DNA of 64,000 bases from Eutypa lata (taxonomy: Eukaryota > Ascomycota > Sordariomycetes > Xylariales > Diatrypaceae), in NCBI GenBank assembly GCA_022661535.1, contig JAKULF010000008.1, positions 1,798,001-1,862,000 of the forward strand, written 5' to 3'. The notes under the pieces are model-generated. The model had not been told where the DNA came from, made no database searches, and saw only the letters and a list, made by a program, of their open reading frames with translations. The translations under genes and the position numbers were made by a program. Positions 22,946-36,017 of this stretch are shown here, piece after piece (within the stretch, counting starts at the first letter, position 1; the number at the start of each line of letters is the position of its first letter).

Positions 22946-24249
22946 TCTTGGGGTCTAGGTGACGCCTATGATTATACTAGAGATTTTATGAGCGAAGGCA
23001 AAGTGTTGCGTCAAACCCGCCAAAAGTTAGTTAGAGTCAGTATCTAGAAATACTACTAGAACCATAATAATAATAGATAAGTCGTACATCAGGTCCAAGT
23101 CTTATGGTATATTTAGTTTGGTGCTGAAAGCTGGAGTTCTATCCTATTCATGGGAGCAGGGGGGTTAGGTGGGTTATGCAAATGCAAGCATCGATGTTGG
23201 AAGAATGCGTATGCAGGGTATATTGATGTTGGAAGTTGGCGCGGGCAGTCAATTGACTCTTCCCGATCCAACCAGTAAGGTGATACTTCCCCTCATTTAA
23301 TATAGATATCGCTGGGCTATATCAAACACATGCAACAGGTAGCAGCTACGGGCGTGTTTAGAAGTAGGTTTGTACCTAGAAGATTAGCAACATGAGATCG
23401 AAAATGAATTGGGAAATTGACAATCATTCTAACAGCATAATATACCAACTTGGACTCGTTTGTGCTCTGCCATAAAGAACCTGCTCTAAACCATATGCTA
23501 CCGTAGGCAAAGTCGATGAGAATATCAAGGGGAGGCGTGTCAAATATCGTTACTTTGATGGAGGCTCTCGCCCCATCCTCACATACTACAGGTTCTGCTG
23601 AACGACTAACTATCTACCATGCTGCGAGAAAGTTGGTTTCAGCAACCGGAGATCCGTTCAACACCGTCTGCCGCGTAAGTGGATCGATCAGTCACCCTTT
23701 ATGATTCACCTTGAGGATCCCAGAATTTGCATACACTACTACGATAAATGACAGCCCATGATGTTAATTTTCCCAAGTGGCATGTGATTTAGGCTTTTTG
23801 AGAAACTTTCTGGGAGCCCCTTTTCAGTCTCGAGTATCTTTCTAACTAAATCATCAGGGGCTGATCCAGCGTTAGTGATCTTACTAACCAGCATTCAAAA
23901 CACCGTGTCAGGTATGTCACCAAACTCATAATTCTGAACTGCAGAGCAACTTCGCGTTCTACGGCACAGGGTATGATCATGATGATTAGTCTGGCGTCAG
24001 CTGAAAGAACAGAAGGACAATGGGGTTCGATTCTCTCCTTGGCAAAGCTGGTCTAAATATCCTGCAGAAGACAATGTACAATATTATCACGGGGGAGAGC
24101 ATTGTCGTGCTAGTGCTAAAGCAAATAATTATGGGTAGACTAAATATACTATTCTCGCTCCTCGTCGACGCTTCTGATTATAGCTGCCAGTGATATTCTC
24201 TTGATACCCCTAAATAAAAGGATGCGTTACGTTTGTCTGATAGGAAGAC
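22946..24249. other. intergenic region, no gene seen
   Basis: 5' flank of the MFS gene and 3' flank of the OPT gene. Short frames are present but none resembles a protein. Confidence 0.55.
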
Positions 24250-27200
24250 TCAAGGAGCGGGGACTCTGCTTCCATCCCACCAAGGATAGAATCGCTCCCC
24301 TTCCGCAAGAGTCTTGAGAGTACAGGGCTCGTTCTCACACCCAACATTAGCTTGATTGACGCCCCACCAATCTAATTCAATTTCTAGCCACTGGACTGTG
24401 AACAGCATAATCAGGCCAGATATTGCGATGCCAGCAGACAACGCAGCTGACAGGACAAAATTATACTAGTAAGTAGTCAGTTTCACCTACTACTTTATAA
24501 TATATGGACGGAGCTCTGAAGAAAACTTGCCTTTGACCAAAAAGCCAGATGGCGGCTTCGGACATAAATCCAAGACAGCCAGGCAAATGGAACTGCAGGC
24601 CATATATAAGAGAAGGAATACGGCGCAAAACTGAGAGGGCCAGTCCAGAGGGCCACGGGATGAACCTGGCGCAGGAATCTATGATGTGGGTACTTCTTGA
24701 CCAAGAAATACAGTATTATAGGCGTGATGACACCCAGGGGCCAGCCAAGCAAGGTCGCGGCATACTGACCATGAGCGCCAAAAACCTTGAGAGGGCCAAT
24801 GGTGCCCCATAGGACAGCAGCAGTGAAGAAGGTGTTGTTTCCAGGGCAGCTGCGTTGCGTTAGTACAAACAGGTTAGTATTAGAAGGTCCTGTAACGGAA
24901 CGGGAAGGGTAGGTAGGATATTAACTTGTTTTAGTACTTACCTGAAACGCATAGGGGCGTGAGGGCTACAAACATCCTTGAAGTCGAACTGGATTCCCAT
25001 GATAGCTACAGACACGAAAGTGGAGATCAGTGTAGCAACCATCTGGGCCGCGAATGTGTGGCGCGGTGGAATCTTCAGGTAATGAGCAAGCTTGAGGTCC
25101 TGGGTGAATGACAAAGCATGCGCGCAGGTGACATATCTGATACACATGTTAGTATTGCCACGTACTTCCTAGGTTGGAAAAGAAAGCTCTTTTGGAATCC
25201 AAACGACTTACCCAAAGGACTTGAAGAGGTTCAAGCTAAGTGCGTTACCCTGGGAGATCATACCTCCGATGAACTCTGCGAGCACGTTCAATGTGACACC
25301 AACACCTGTGACGGCCCCGATGATACCAAGCGGCACGACGAAGATTATGGCAAGGAGAATGCCGTAGGGCACGACGGCCGCGCTAGTGAAGGTTGGGTAT
25401 GCAGTCACACAGGCGAACCCGCAGGCCGCAGCGCAGAGTAGTACGCCGAGGAACCAATACTCGGAAACTTCCGGGTAGTTTTTCATTAAGCGAGCGTGGA
25501 CGTCTGTGTACTCGCCCTCGTCAAGCTCGCTTTCGCCTGTCTGTCGTCGGCGGAGTGATCTCCAAAGGTTCTTGAAGCCCATGGTGATTTCATAGCGATG
25601 GAATAGCAACACATAGGTGACCGTGGCGGAGTATGTAGCACTAATTAATCCCACATCAATAATCATTTCTTAGTGTTGTTGTGAGTTTTCGTAATATTGG
25701 GTTCTGGCAGATATATACTTACAAGAAACATAAGTATATAATGATATTGGCAGCTCCAAGGTAAGCAGCCGAGTAGGACATATACTTTTCGTGGCTATAC
25801 ATTCCTTGGTCATCTAGGACTTTAGTAACCTTGTAGCTCTGTCCAAAGTGGTCAAAAACTCGGTTGGTAACAATAGGGATGTAACCCGTGTTCCAAACCT
25901 AAGATGAATCAGTCAGTTTAGTGATCGTGAAAGTTAGGATAAGTTCAGAAGTAGGGAAATAGAGTGATCAGCTCAATTCAATTTATTTTTTTTTTTTTAA
26001 AAAAGGGGGAGATGAAGGGACGATGGATAGTATGGATCTCACGTTTTGGAAATAGAGGATGACGATAACACATCCACTGATGAATGCACCGGCGACGGAG
26101 TTGAAGGTAGCGAAAGCGGGCACTAGGAGTGGATCGACTATTGCTGTTACAATGTTCCAATCGAAGGTTGGCAGAGGATTCAAAAGTCCCATCCCATTAT
26201 TGAAACCGGTTAGTATGTTGAGTGTATGGTTGTTAGGTGCAATCCAAGTCATCCAAGAGAAGTAGGTTAAGACGGGCATGAGCTAAATCCATTATGCGTT
26301 AGATGCTGCCACGAAGTAATTATAGAAGAGTTGGGCATATGCGTTGATGTCTTGGGGAAAGGTGATAGAGCCTGAAAGGAAGCTAGAAATGTGTCGAGTA
26401 GAGTTTCAGGGCATGGAGATGAATTAGGCTAAGGATAGCAAGTGAGAGGGGAGGTATGGAGAGTTGAATGAGATGAAAATCCTATGGTGTCTTACATAAT
26501 TCGGAAACCAAAAGTAGACGAACATCATCGCGAAGGCTACCATGAAGAAGCGATATCGCGACATAGACCATGTTTTTTTCCAAGGGCCTAATACAGGTGT
26601 GTTGGAATCATCATGCAGAGCGGAATTTAGAGCAATCGTAGCAAGATTCTATGTTACCTCGTGTTAGAATGAGCCCAATAGAAGTAGTAGTAAGTGTTGA
26701 AGCTTACCCCTGGCCACATGCAATAAGATGGGTAGACAAGGAACCTGCGAGCAAGGCCAGCGAGACCGTAACCCAGGAAGTTTGTTGATAACGAAAGGAG
26801 GATTCGGTATCCGAAGTCTCTGGCCCAAGGCTGATCGAAGTAGTTGGGAAGAACTTGAACCCAAATAGTATAGTCACTGTAAGGACCACTTTGTGCAGCA
26901 GTAGCCATGATGGTGATCTATGCATCAACTTTAAGTTAGCACCCATTTCATCTTGTCGATAGATAAGCAGTAGCTATCCAGCATTCTAAACCACCCTCGC
27001 TCATGATTTACTTACCAGCATATGCTCCTTTTTGTTGAAGTAGCCTGGGTTCAAGTTATGTTCGGTGCCAAATAACTTGAAGCTATAGTCTGGCATAAAC
27101 TTTTGCCATGCTCGACCCAGGGGAAATGCCAGCAGTTGTGCCACGGTGGAACTGATGAAGATGGAGGGCTTTCGTCAAGCTTGAGTGTTAGTCATTCGAA

Positions 27201-27980
27201 TCCCCAAATCATACCAACAGGGAAAAAGCACGAGGAATGGGCGCTAACCATGCGAATACGAAAGAGCTCATTGACAGCGGATAGAAAGGCTGAGAAGAAT
27301 ATCCCAATAACCCAAGCCCGGATAGTAGAGCAAGGTGTCGAAGGATCATCGCGATTGTCGACAACTGCACGCACTTCGGCGTACGGCGAGTTGGAGGTTA
27401 TGAGGGCAGCTTCCAGCTTCATCTCCCAGATCAAGTCCTGGTGCTCATCGGGCTTCTCGAATATGTCATCGTTCGCTATGAATTCCCGCGCTTTCGCGAG
27501 AATTGAATAGGGGAAATTAGGATCGCGCTCATCTGTAAAATTGGATACTAGTTAGCAACTCTCCGGGTAGGTATAGAATCGATCATGGATAATAGGGCGG
27601 ATTTTCATGGAGTAAAATTGTGAAGATAACCTCTCTTGAGAAGATACCAAAACCTGGGAACCAGTAAAATAAACTTACGGATAGCAAGGACATTTGTCAT
27701 TATCTAGACATCTTCGTTAGCCTGAATGAGCGCAGCACTTCTGCGTTGAAATTACCTTTCTTGTAACCTCCAAAGACAACGTCTCGGCATGCGCTTTTGC
27801 GCTTGAGAGATCCTGTTCTGTGACATTCAAATCTCCCTCGACTGCTTTCTCGAAACTCTTTAGCTCATCGTCGGCGCCTGAACGAGAGACACGCAAATGA
27901 CTGGGGACAGGTTCCTCCTTCAAAATATCATTATCAGAGGATCTGCCACCACTGTCAACTTTCTCATCACTTCTAGCCAT
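24250..27980 (-). CDS. OPT family oligopeptide transporter
   Basis: Twelve exons on the minus strand: 27980-27756, 27703-27679, 27532-27249, 27168-27016, 26917-26708, 26648-26496, 26282-26043, 25898-25723, 25640-25212, 25136-24942, 24849-24531, 24465-24250. They sum to exactly 875 codons (874 residues). Hallmarks: SPYAEVRAVV near residue 132 followed by DDPSTPCSTIRAW, WPGNLATIAL, a TWIAPNN segment, KIPPR near residue 652, and SCPGNNTFFTA with WGTIGP. Numerous hydrophobic helices are spread over exons 3-12. Family members import tetra/pentapeptides or glutathione with protons across the plasma membrane. Exon 2 is a 25-nt microexon, and intron 11 uses a GC donor (AAG|GCAAGT) with a TAG acceptor; both are supported by frame and by family continuity. 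The N-terminus (about 75 residues) is charged and cytosolic. Confidence 0.85.
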
Positions 27981-29903
27981 ATTGGAAAGTCGTATAGGAA
28001 TAGCAAGACTCAGATAACCTGTGATAGTTAGGTTAGGACGGCGCTACGTCTACAATTCTGTACGAAAGGGTGGGTGTACTGGGTTGGAGGGAGGAAGAAA
28101 TGTAACAGAACAAGTGCCTTGACAGAAGGCCTTACTTGTAGTACATAAGTAGGTAGCTTATCATGGCAACTACTCTTTAGGTTTTCCAAGGTGATATCTA
28201 TCTATTGTACGTATATACACCTATTATCTATTCATCTACTTATTGTCTAGCAACCTAGATAACATAACCAGTGGAAGCATGATCAAATTGAATAAATCGG
28301 ACCGATTCAACCACGAGATAGTGTATACGTATTACCCCGTTCACACTCTGTGGCACCTGTACATCTGTTACTCTATATCACCATATCCGAAGCATAAGGT
28401 ACCATCAATCACCTGATACCAGAAATCCACAGTACCATTACACAAACTTTCAGAAAATGGGACCGCGTATCTATTGTAGAAGCAAACATGTTGTACTTCG
28501 TACGACACGCTGCACTTTTCGAGTCTAGACCACGTAGCAAGATAACTCTAGTAATATATAACTTGTTTAAGATTTGACCTATCTGCTGTCTGCCTAGATA
28601 CATTGGTTGGTGAAACCCTGGAAGATGTTTGCTATTAGTGGCCCAACTTATGACTTGAGTTCATAGATAAGCTCTCTGAGTTCATTAGTCCATTATCGGC
28701 CGTATTTATATGGTTTTGTGAGGTTATTTAGCATCAGCTGTAGTGCTACCACGGAAAAGGGGACAAACTTAAATTTATTAATATACAAGACTACTCTCCA
28801 GACCCCTTTCACCTGGCCTGCCCCGGCAATTGCATTAGCTGCTTATGTATATGGTCGAGGGAAATGAATAAACGAATAGGTCGGAATCTAGTTTTCATCT
28901 AGACGTCTACCACAGTTCAAAATATGGCAGACCTTATACCTCAGGGGGGCTATTCGGTAGCTTCGGGATAAGCTGCAAGCCACTGGTTTCTCGTGTACAG
29001 TTTGGAGTTCTTGATCATAAATTGTGTGATTTTTCCATTAAGATCTAATACTTTCAAATCAGATATCAACAGGAACCATCGTGTTGAAAGACAATTTACC
29101 ATTGATATTCATGGATCTCGCTGGTTGGAGCGAGTAGTGGTCTGTTCGCTCGTGAACGAGAAGGAGGTCTTCAGGTATATCAGTTCCTAGATTCATTTAG
29201 TTCATCCCATACTTTCATGCTTTTAAATGTATATCTGCTAGGATTAAGACGTATGAAATGGGTTAAACATGGCATATATAACTTACCTCGAGGGACTGAA
29301 TATACAAGGACATCATTGCCTCTAAATAAGTGAGACACTAGTAACTGTTGGTATCGTGAATTAGGTCGCATCGAGGCACCGTTTGGGGCTACAAAGTAGC
29401 TTAGTCTTCATAGTTCTAACGGGTCTCCTATTCTTGTCGGGGTTACTCGCCTACATAAGTCAACTTGTTGAGAGCCTTTGGTTCAACCATACCATTCGAA
29501 GCGACAATAATATCGTACATATGCCGTTGAGATCCCCAGGTACGCAGCTTGATTTGGGGGCCATTATTAACTCGGAAAAGCTCTTTTGGAAATTGCTTAA
29601 ACACAGCAATTAAGTTAGAGGAAGACATCGTGGGTCGGCAAAGTACTTATTAAGATGTTATATTCGGTTAGGTTCTGGCAGGTCTAGCGACACGCTAAAT
29701 CATCGACTTTGTGGTGCTACTTAAGTAATCGCCTGATAACCCCACACACGTGATATGGGGATAGCAGATTCCCCGTAATGATGCAACCTGGTGTGAGGAA
29801 CGAAGATCCTCAGGACATCGCAAATCGCAAATGTACCATTGCATTCCAATTGCTAACGTTAGGCGCCAATCTCTTGAAATATATCTCGCTCCTCGACCTA
29901 TTC
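27981..29903. other. intergenic region, no gene seen
   Basis: 5' flank of the OPT gene and 3' flank of the Tse2-like gene. Frames here are short and unlike proteins. No repeat boundary was recognised. Confidence 0.5.
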
Positions 29904-30686
29904 TCATTTGGCCATCCATATATCGTAGGCGTCATCCACTACAGCTTCCTGGTAGTCATGTTTATGAAGCCACTCGTCAGCTGTCTCTTTAACAGCATAT
30001 TTATCGTAAAATGCGTCCAAGGATTGGTTCAAATCTATCGGCCATTTAGTCTAGTTTTCCAGTTGCATGGATTGCAGTTCTTTCACCTTTAAGCGCCATG
30101 CCACGGGATGGCCGGAGAGAAAACCTTGACATGAACTCATTGATGAGAATCAAATGACTTGGGATCGGGGTACCTGCATAGAATACATTAGCTTCGAGCT
30201 ATTTCACGTCAGAGCCCGGCGCAAACCTTTCGGGATGGCGTAGATAAATGGCGTTTCGGCTTCTTTGCCTTCGTCGATGAGGTTCATATAATCGTCGTAG
30301 TATTGACGCGTGAACTCCTGCATCGCGAATGTGTTGGGAAACATGACGGCACCATTGGAAACAGCTAACTCGGTCAGCACTTCCACAGTTCGGCGCGGCG
30401 CGGAGAAATTGCACTGACAAGGATGAGGGCTCTGTTTGGAGGCTGGATACACGAGGCCATCGCTCTCCACCACGACAGCTTCTTGAATTGGACTGTCTGG
30501 TCGGTTCTCAATATCCTTCTGATCGTATAAACTAGAATTTTGGCGCGGACTGTAATAAAATAGAGTGGCAGGGAAGGATGAATAGATTGCCCGCATGGAG
30601 ACATATCGTCGAGGAGAAGAGAAGCGGGACAGCGGGCTTGGAACGATAGTTCTGGGTACCCACCGGATCATAACAAAGGCCGACAT
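29904..30686 (-). CDS. Tse2-type ADP-ribosyltransferase-fold protein
   Basis: Three exons on the minus strand, 30686-30227, 30173-30087 and 30034-29904, total exactly 226 codons (225 residues). The family call rests on an FPATLF segment followed by a LYD turn, a DGLVYPAS strand, a central NGAVMFPN strand, an IPKGTPIPSHLILINE junction that spans intron 1, and an acidic, Trp-containing C-terminal helix. These resemble the fungal branch of the Tse2 ADP-ribosyltransferase toxin fold, recalled from memory rather than searched. Bacterial Tse2 is a type VI effector toxin; whether fungal members have activity or toxicity is not known, and no immunity partner is visible next door. No break is seen in the frame. 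The first ATG (30686) precedes an Arg/Ser-rich leader; an internal ATG at 30596 is an alternative start. Confidence 0.55.
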
Positions 30687-31157
30687 AGATGTGGCGAAGG
30701 TGGCTATGATTTTAGATGCAATGTTGGTGGTTGTGGTATCTAAAGAATGAGGTGATGTTGTTGATTAAAAGTTAGCTAACCTTTGACGTGGCTAAAGCTG
30801 GAAATGGAAGTTCAAACTGCTTAAGTAATCCCATATATTATATTTCTTAATATGACCAATTAATTTAAAATGTTTATATTTTAATGTATAAATAACTATA
30901 TATAATTCATTATTTATTTCAGAAATTCGGATATATTAAGAAATATTTTCCGTAGGCATAATTTATACTTTCCATATTTTATCATCCTTTAAATAGTGTT
31001 AAGGGGGATGGGCATACAATATATGGGTAATTCACTCAATACCAACCAGTTCTGATGACACGCCATGTTGGTTTGAGCCTTTGTCTTGCGATTTACTGAT
31101 TTATAAAGATTAAAATTTGCTATATGCTCGCCCTATCCCTGATTCATCTTTATTGAC
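30687..31157. other. intergenic, with an AT-rich patch
   Basis: About 30838-30990 is markedly AT-rich with tatat and ttaat words. It may be a small relic of mutated repeat DNA, but no boundaries were found. Confidence 0.4.
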
Positions 31158-31508
31158 TTGAGTTTCTTGTCACAGTATATATTTGTTGAGCTGGCGGTCG
31201 AGATAGGCTCAGACACGAACCCGACCTACCAAAAGATCGCAATGACGAGTGCCGATTACCGGGGCGGGTTGTTTTTTGACGGCAAACAAATACGAGAGGA
31301 ACCTAATCAATCTAGTAATGGAGACGACAGCAATAAGTACTCCATCATCAATCATGAGAATGTTGCTTTGGAACGGGCCTACCCACCAGATCAACTCCAA
31401 GCATCAACAAAAACACTTGGAAGCCCGTCATCATCCTCTGGATTCCTTGACAAGGCTGCAGCGAAGCTAAGACCAACGTATCGAATTTTAAAAATCCCCA
31501 ACTTATAG
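31158..31508 (+). CDS. Unrecognised ORF, 116 codons
   Basis: An open frame of 116 residues with normal base composition, including a DYRGGLFFDGKQIREEP segment and a Ser-rich tail. No family was recognised, and no intron or signal peptide is evident. It lies between the Tse2-like gene and the disrupted kinase, close to the repeat block. It may be an orphan gene, a fragment of a larger gene, or a chance frame. Confidence 0.25.
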   Translation: MSFLSQYIFVELAVEIGSDTNPTYQKIAMTSADYRGGLFFDGKQIREEPNQSSNGDDSNKYSIINHENVALERAYPPDQLQASTKTLGSPSSSSGFLDKAAAKLRPTYRILKIPNL

Positions 31509-31854
31509 TGATTATCCCACTAAGTGTATAATAATAGAGATGAGACTTTAGCTCGACGTCCCGATGCACTGCCGCAAAGTAATAGTGCGAACAAAAAGGT
31601 GAGATGTGCAGCTCAATGAAGATAGTTACAGAACCAAGCTTGTAGAGTCAAGGGTTTATTCACTTTAATAGCTATCTAGAGAGTCGTCCCGGTGCTCTGG
31701 GCTCGAAAAGTGTGACTGACTGGGTGCCGCCGGTGAAACCTTTTCCTCCGGTCTTAACTACGATATGCTCTGCGCTCTGCGTTTACTTGTTTCCTGATTT
31801 ATTTGATTATTATACCAAGCCTAGCTTCAATCCGTGCCCAGGTGGCAAATCAGC

Positions 31855-32579
31855 CTATAGTTGGCGAGACAAATCGGTTTCGCCATGGATCTCATTGAAT
31901 CTCTTGATCGTCCAATCGAAGATATTGTCATACTTATAGCCCTCGGAATTAAATCGATCGCGGAAAATCTTGCGAAGGTACGCATAGTTGGGTTTAGTTC
32001 GAAAACTTAGCGATTGCGTATAGTCTATATATTCGGAAAATTCGGTTGGAAGCAAGTTTCGACACAGTTCTTTACCTGATAAACTTGTCTTCATATCCTT
32101 GACAAGCTCCCGCTGTTCGCGATCTGTCGCAGCCTTCAGGCGGTGCCATGGGAGAAAGCCACAGGCAAAATATACAAACATATATCCTAGAGACTCTAAA
32201 TCGTCTCCCCAGGATTGCTCTTTCAGTTTTGTAAGTAATGATGCAACTTTCAGGGGTTATCAAAACGCTCACCAAGGCCCTTGTGATTGTTAATACTGGC
32301 ATAATAACCAGTTCCGCCAAAGGGAAGACCCTGATAACCCTTATACTCGTCATCAGAAAATTCTTTCGCCAGGCCAAAATCGATAGTGTGTATTATGTTC
32401 CCCTGTCTCCCGATGCCTAACAAGAAATTCTCCGGCTTAATATCGCGATGAAGAAAGCGCCGGTGGATGCATTCGATTCGGGTGATGGCCTGGTCAGCGA
32501 TGAGCAGGATAGTTTTGAGTGAAAATCTTTTATCGTAATAGTTGAAGAGATCCTTAAGTGATGGACTTAAAAGGTTTAA
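31855..32579 (-). pseudogene. Casein-kinase-1-like kinase, 3' portion (split by a retrotransposon)
   Basis: Minus-strand exons 32579-32273 and 32219-31855 (53-nt intron with GTGAGC donor and GAAAG acceptor) encode the kinase domain from NLLSPSLKDLFNYY onward. Catalytic HRDIKPENFL and metal-binding DFGLAK are intact, followed by the CK1-type YYASINNHKG activation segment, DDLESLGYMFVYF, LPWHRLKAAT and YLRKIFRDRF. The frame stops soon after the kinase fold with no long tail. Upstream the frame runs straight into the LTR that begins at 32580. The missing N-terminal codons resume in register beyond the element at 49976 (see 49972-50070). CK1 kinases are Ser/Thr kinases acting in trafficking, cell cycle and signalling; this copy cannot make a full kinase. 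This flank shows little or no RIP. Confidence 0.85.
32575..32579. repeat. Target-site duplication TTTAA, left copy
   Basis: TTTAA immediately precedes the left LTR and recurs immediately after the right LTR at 49972-49976. Joining the flanks over a single TTTAA restores a continuous kinase-like reading frame, which supports it as a true insertion duplication. Confidence 0.8.
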
Positions 32580-32753
32580 TATTACGTATAAATTAATTTA
32601 AGAACAAAGTATAATATAAAGCGTAATGTAAATATTATTTAAAAAACTTTAAAACTAAAGATAAATAATTAAAAAGATTTATATATATTATAAGAATTTC
32701 GAATATAAGTTTATTTTATTTCGAAAGTTTAATAAATCGTTTTAATTATAATA
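32580..32753. repeat. Left LTR of outer element (174 bp)
   Basis: Aligns along its whole length with 49798-49971 with the same length. Differences are almost all C/T or G/A. It is less mutated than its right-hand partner, keeping several CA/TG pairs. Confidence 0.8.
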
Positions 32754-33114
32754 TATTTTTTAAATTAAAGTATTTTATAATACTTTTAATTATTTTATAA
32801 TATTTTAAATTTATAAAATTATAATTTTTTTTATTTTATTAAATATATTTTTTAACTTTAAAAGTATTTTTCGTAATTTAAAACATTTTAATTAAAGTTT
32901 AAATAATTATATTTTTAAAATAAAATTATTTATATATAAAAAATTATATATAATTATACGTATTATAATATTTTTATTAATTTTTATAAATATAAAATTT
33001 ATATTAAGTTTTATATTTTATTTAATTAAAAGTTATATATATATTTTTTAAAATATAAATAAATAAAAATAAAAATTATTATTTAAAAATTTAAATTATA
33101 AAAATTATTTATTT

Positions 33115-33210
33115 TATTATTATTATTATTTATTATTATTATTATTTTTTTTATATATACGCTTTTAATTTATAACGTTTATAAAATTATAAATTAATAT
33201 ATTTATAAAA

Positions 33211-33240
<30 letters not shown>
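33115..33240. repeat. (ATT)n and (AAT)n microsatellite tracts
   Basis: TTA/ATT runs at about 33115-33147 and AAT runs at about 33209-33240 within the mutated block. Confidence 0.7.
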
Positions 33241-33241
<1 letters not shown>

Positions 33242-36017
33242 TATTTTTTCGTTTTTTATATATTATTAAAGTTATATAAATAATTAACGTTATACGTATT
33301 TACGTTACGCGTATTATTATTATTATATTATTTTTTCTTTTATTTTTATTTTTATATATATTTAATTATAAATCGCGTTTAATAACGATTATTACGCGAT
33401 ATATTTCGTATTTAAAATATATTTATAACGCGTTTATTAATTAATTTAACAATTAATATTTAAATATTTTAAATTATAATTTTCGTTATTAAAGTTATTT
33501 ATTTAAGCATTTTTATTAATAAATATTAATTTTATTATATTATTATTTATTATTAATATTAAGTTTAATTTATATATATTTTAATTTATATTATATTTAT
33601 TTTATTATACGTTTTTTTATTATTTTTTTAATAATTAATCGTTTTAATTTTAATTAAATAAATAATTTTAATTTTTTATTATTATATTTTTATATTAATA
33701 ATTATATAAAGTTTATTATTATAATTTATTATTATTTATACGTTTTTTTAAAAAAAAATTTTTTTTAAATAAAACGAATTTCGCTTTTCGTTTTTAAAAG
33801 TTAACGATATTAATATTAATAATAATAATAACGATAATAAAGTTAATATAACTTACGTTTTAATAAAAAATTTATAAATTTATATAATTAATTAAGTTAT
33901 TTTATCGTTTAAAAGCTTTAATTTAAATATTCGTTTTTATTATTATTTTTAAAGCTTTAACTTTTTAATATTTTTATTATTTAATAAGTTTTTATATTTT
34001 ATAAAATTTAATTTTTAAATTTAAATCGTTATATTTTAAATAAAAATTTAAATTTATTCGCTTTATTTTATATTTTTTAAAATAATTTATTTTATATTTT
34101 AAAAGTTAAAAAACGTTTTAAAATATTTAAATTTTTATTTATTAAATGCTTTTATTAATTTATTAATAAATATTTAATTTATAAATAAATAAATAATTTT
34201 AAAAGTTTTTTTAATTTATTTTTATTTAAGTTATATATTTTATATATTTATATAATAAAACTTTATATTAAATTTTTTAATATATTTTATAATGAATTTT
34301 ATTATTTATTAATTATTATAAAAGATTTTTTATATTTTATTAAGTTTAAATTATAAGTTTTAAAATAAATGTTTTAAAATAATAACTTTTTTCATTATAT
34401 ATTTAAATATTAACGTTTTTATTTTTATAATAAATATAATAATTATATTTTAATAAATTATTTTTTACGTTATAAGTTTTTTAAATAAAAATATTAAATA
34501 TTTTTAAAAGAATTATTTAATTTTTTTATTATTTATAAAAAAAACATTTTTTATTATTAATAATGTTTATATTTTTTTAATTTTATTTTCGTAAACGATA
34601 TTTAAATATTTTATTACGTAAAGATATTTAATTATATTATTAATCGCTTTTATATATTTTAAAAATAAATTAATAAAAAGTTTAAATAAATTAAATATTA
34701 TAAACGTTATATTTAATTATATTATAATTATAATATAAAATATAAAATTTATATACTTTTAATAATTTTTAATTTAATATTTTAAAATTTAATATAAGTT
34801 TTTTTTTTAAATATTTAAGGTTTTAAAAATATTATTAATTTATAAATATTATTAATTAAATTAAAATAAATTATTATTTTTTAAATATATAAATTATAAA
34901 ATAAATAAATTTTATATATTTCGCGATTTTTAATTATTTTAATATTAAAAAATTAATTTATTAAACTTTATTTTTTAAATTTATAAATTTTCGTTTTATA
35001 TTTTTTATTATATAAAATTAATATATCGTTTATAAAAATATAATTAAAAATATATATTATTTATTATAAAATAAATACGATTTCTTTATTAAAATAATAA
35101 ATTTAATCTTTTTAATATTAAATTAAACTTTTTATATTATAATATTAATAAGTTTTTTAATTTATATAAAGTTTTTTTAATTTTTAATAAAATATTATAT
35201 TTTTTAAATTTATTTAATTATTTATAAATTATTAATATATTATTGTTTTTATTATATTTAAAAACGTTATTTTAATATTATATTAATTAACTTTTAAATT
35301 AAATTTCGTTATTATAATTATAATAATTTTAAAAAAATGTTTTATAAACGTTATAATATAAATTAAATTAAATATATTTTTTTAAAAATTATTATATATA
35401 ATTAACTTTAATTTATAACGTTTTAAATAATTATTTTTATTAAATTTATAATTAAATATTTATTTTAATAAAATAAATTAAAGTTTAATTTATTAACGAT
35501 TTATTTTTTTAAATATACTTTTAATAATTATAATTTTTATTTTTATATATATATTTTTCGTAAAGTTTTTTTTTAATAAATAAATAATTAAATCTTTTTA
35601 TAATTTAAACGATTTAAATAATTCGTTTTTATATAATTTATTTTTATTTAAAATTATTAAAAAGTAAATAATATATTTTTAAAAAATTATTATAATTATA
35701 ATAATATAAAAAATTAAACTTTTATTAATTATTACGATATAAAAAAGTACAGCTTTTTATAAACTTCGAAGACTTTTTTTTAACTTTTAAAATCGATAAA
35801 ATTTTACTTCGTAAATTATAATTTATTACGTTAAATTTAAAGAATTTTTTATTTAAAATTAAAAGTAATTAATAATAATAAAGTTATTTAAATTATTATA
35901 ATATTTATTTTTATTTATAAACTTTATAATAAATTATATATTATAATAATTTAAATGTTTAAAAAATTCGAAAAATTTAAATTATAAAATTTAAATCTTT
36001 TTATTTTTTTTTAAAAA

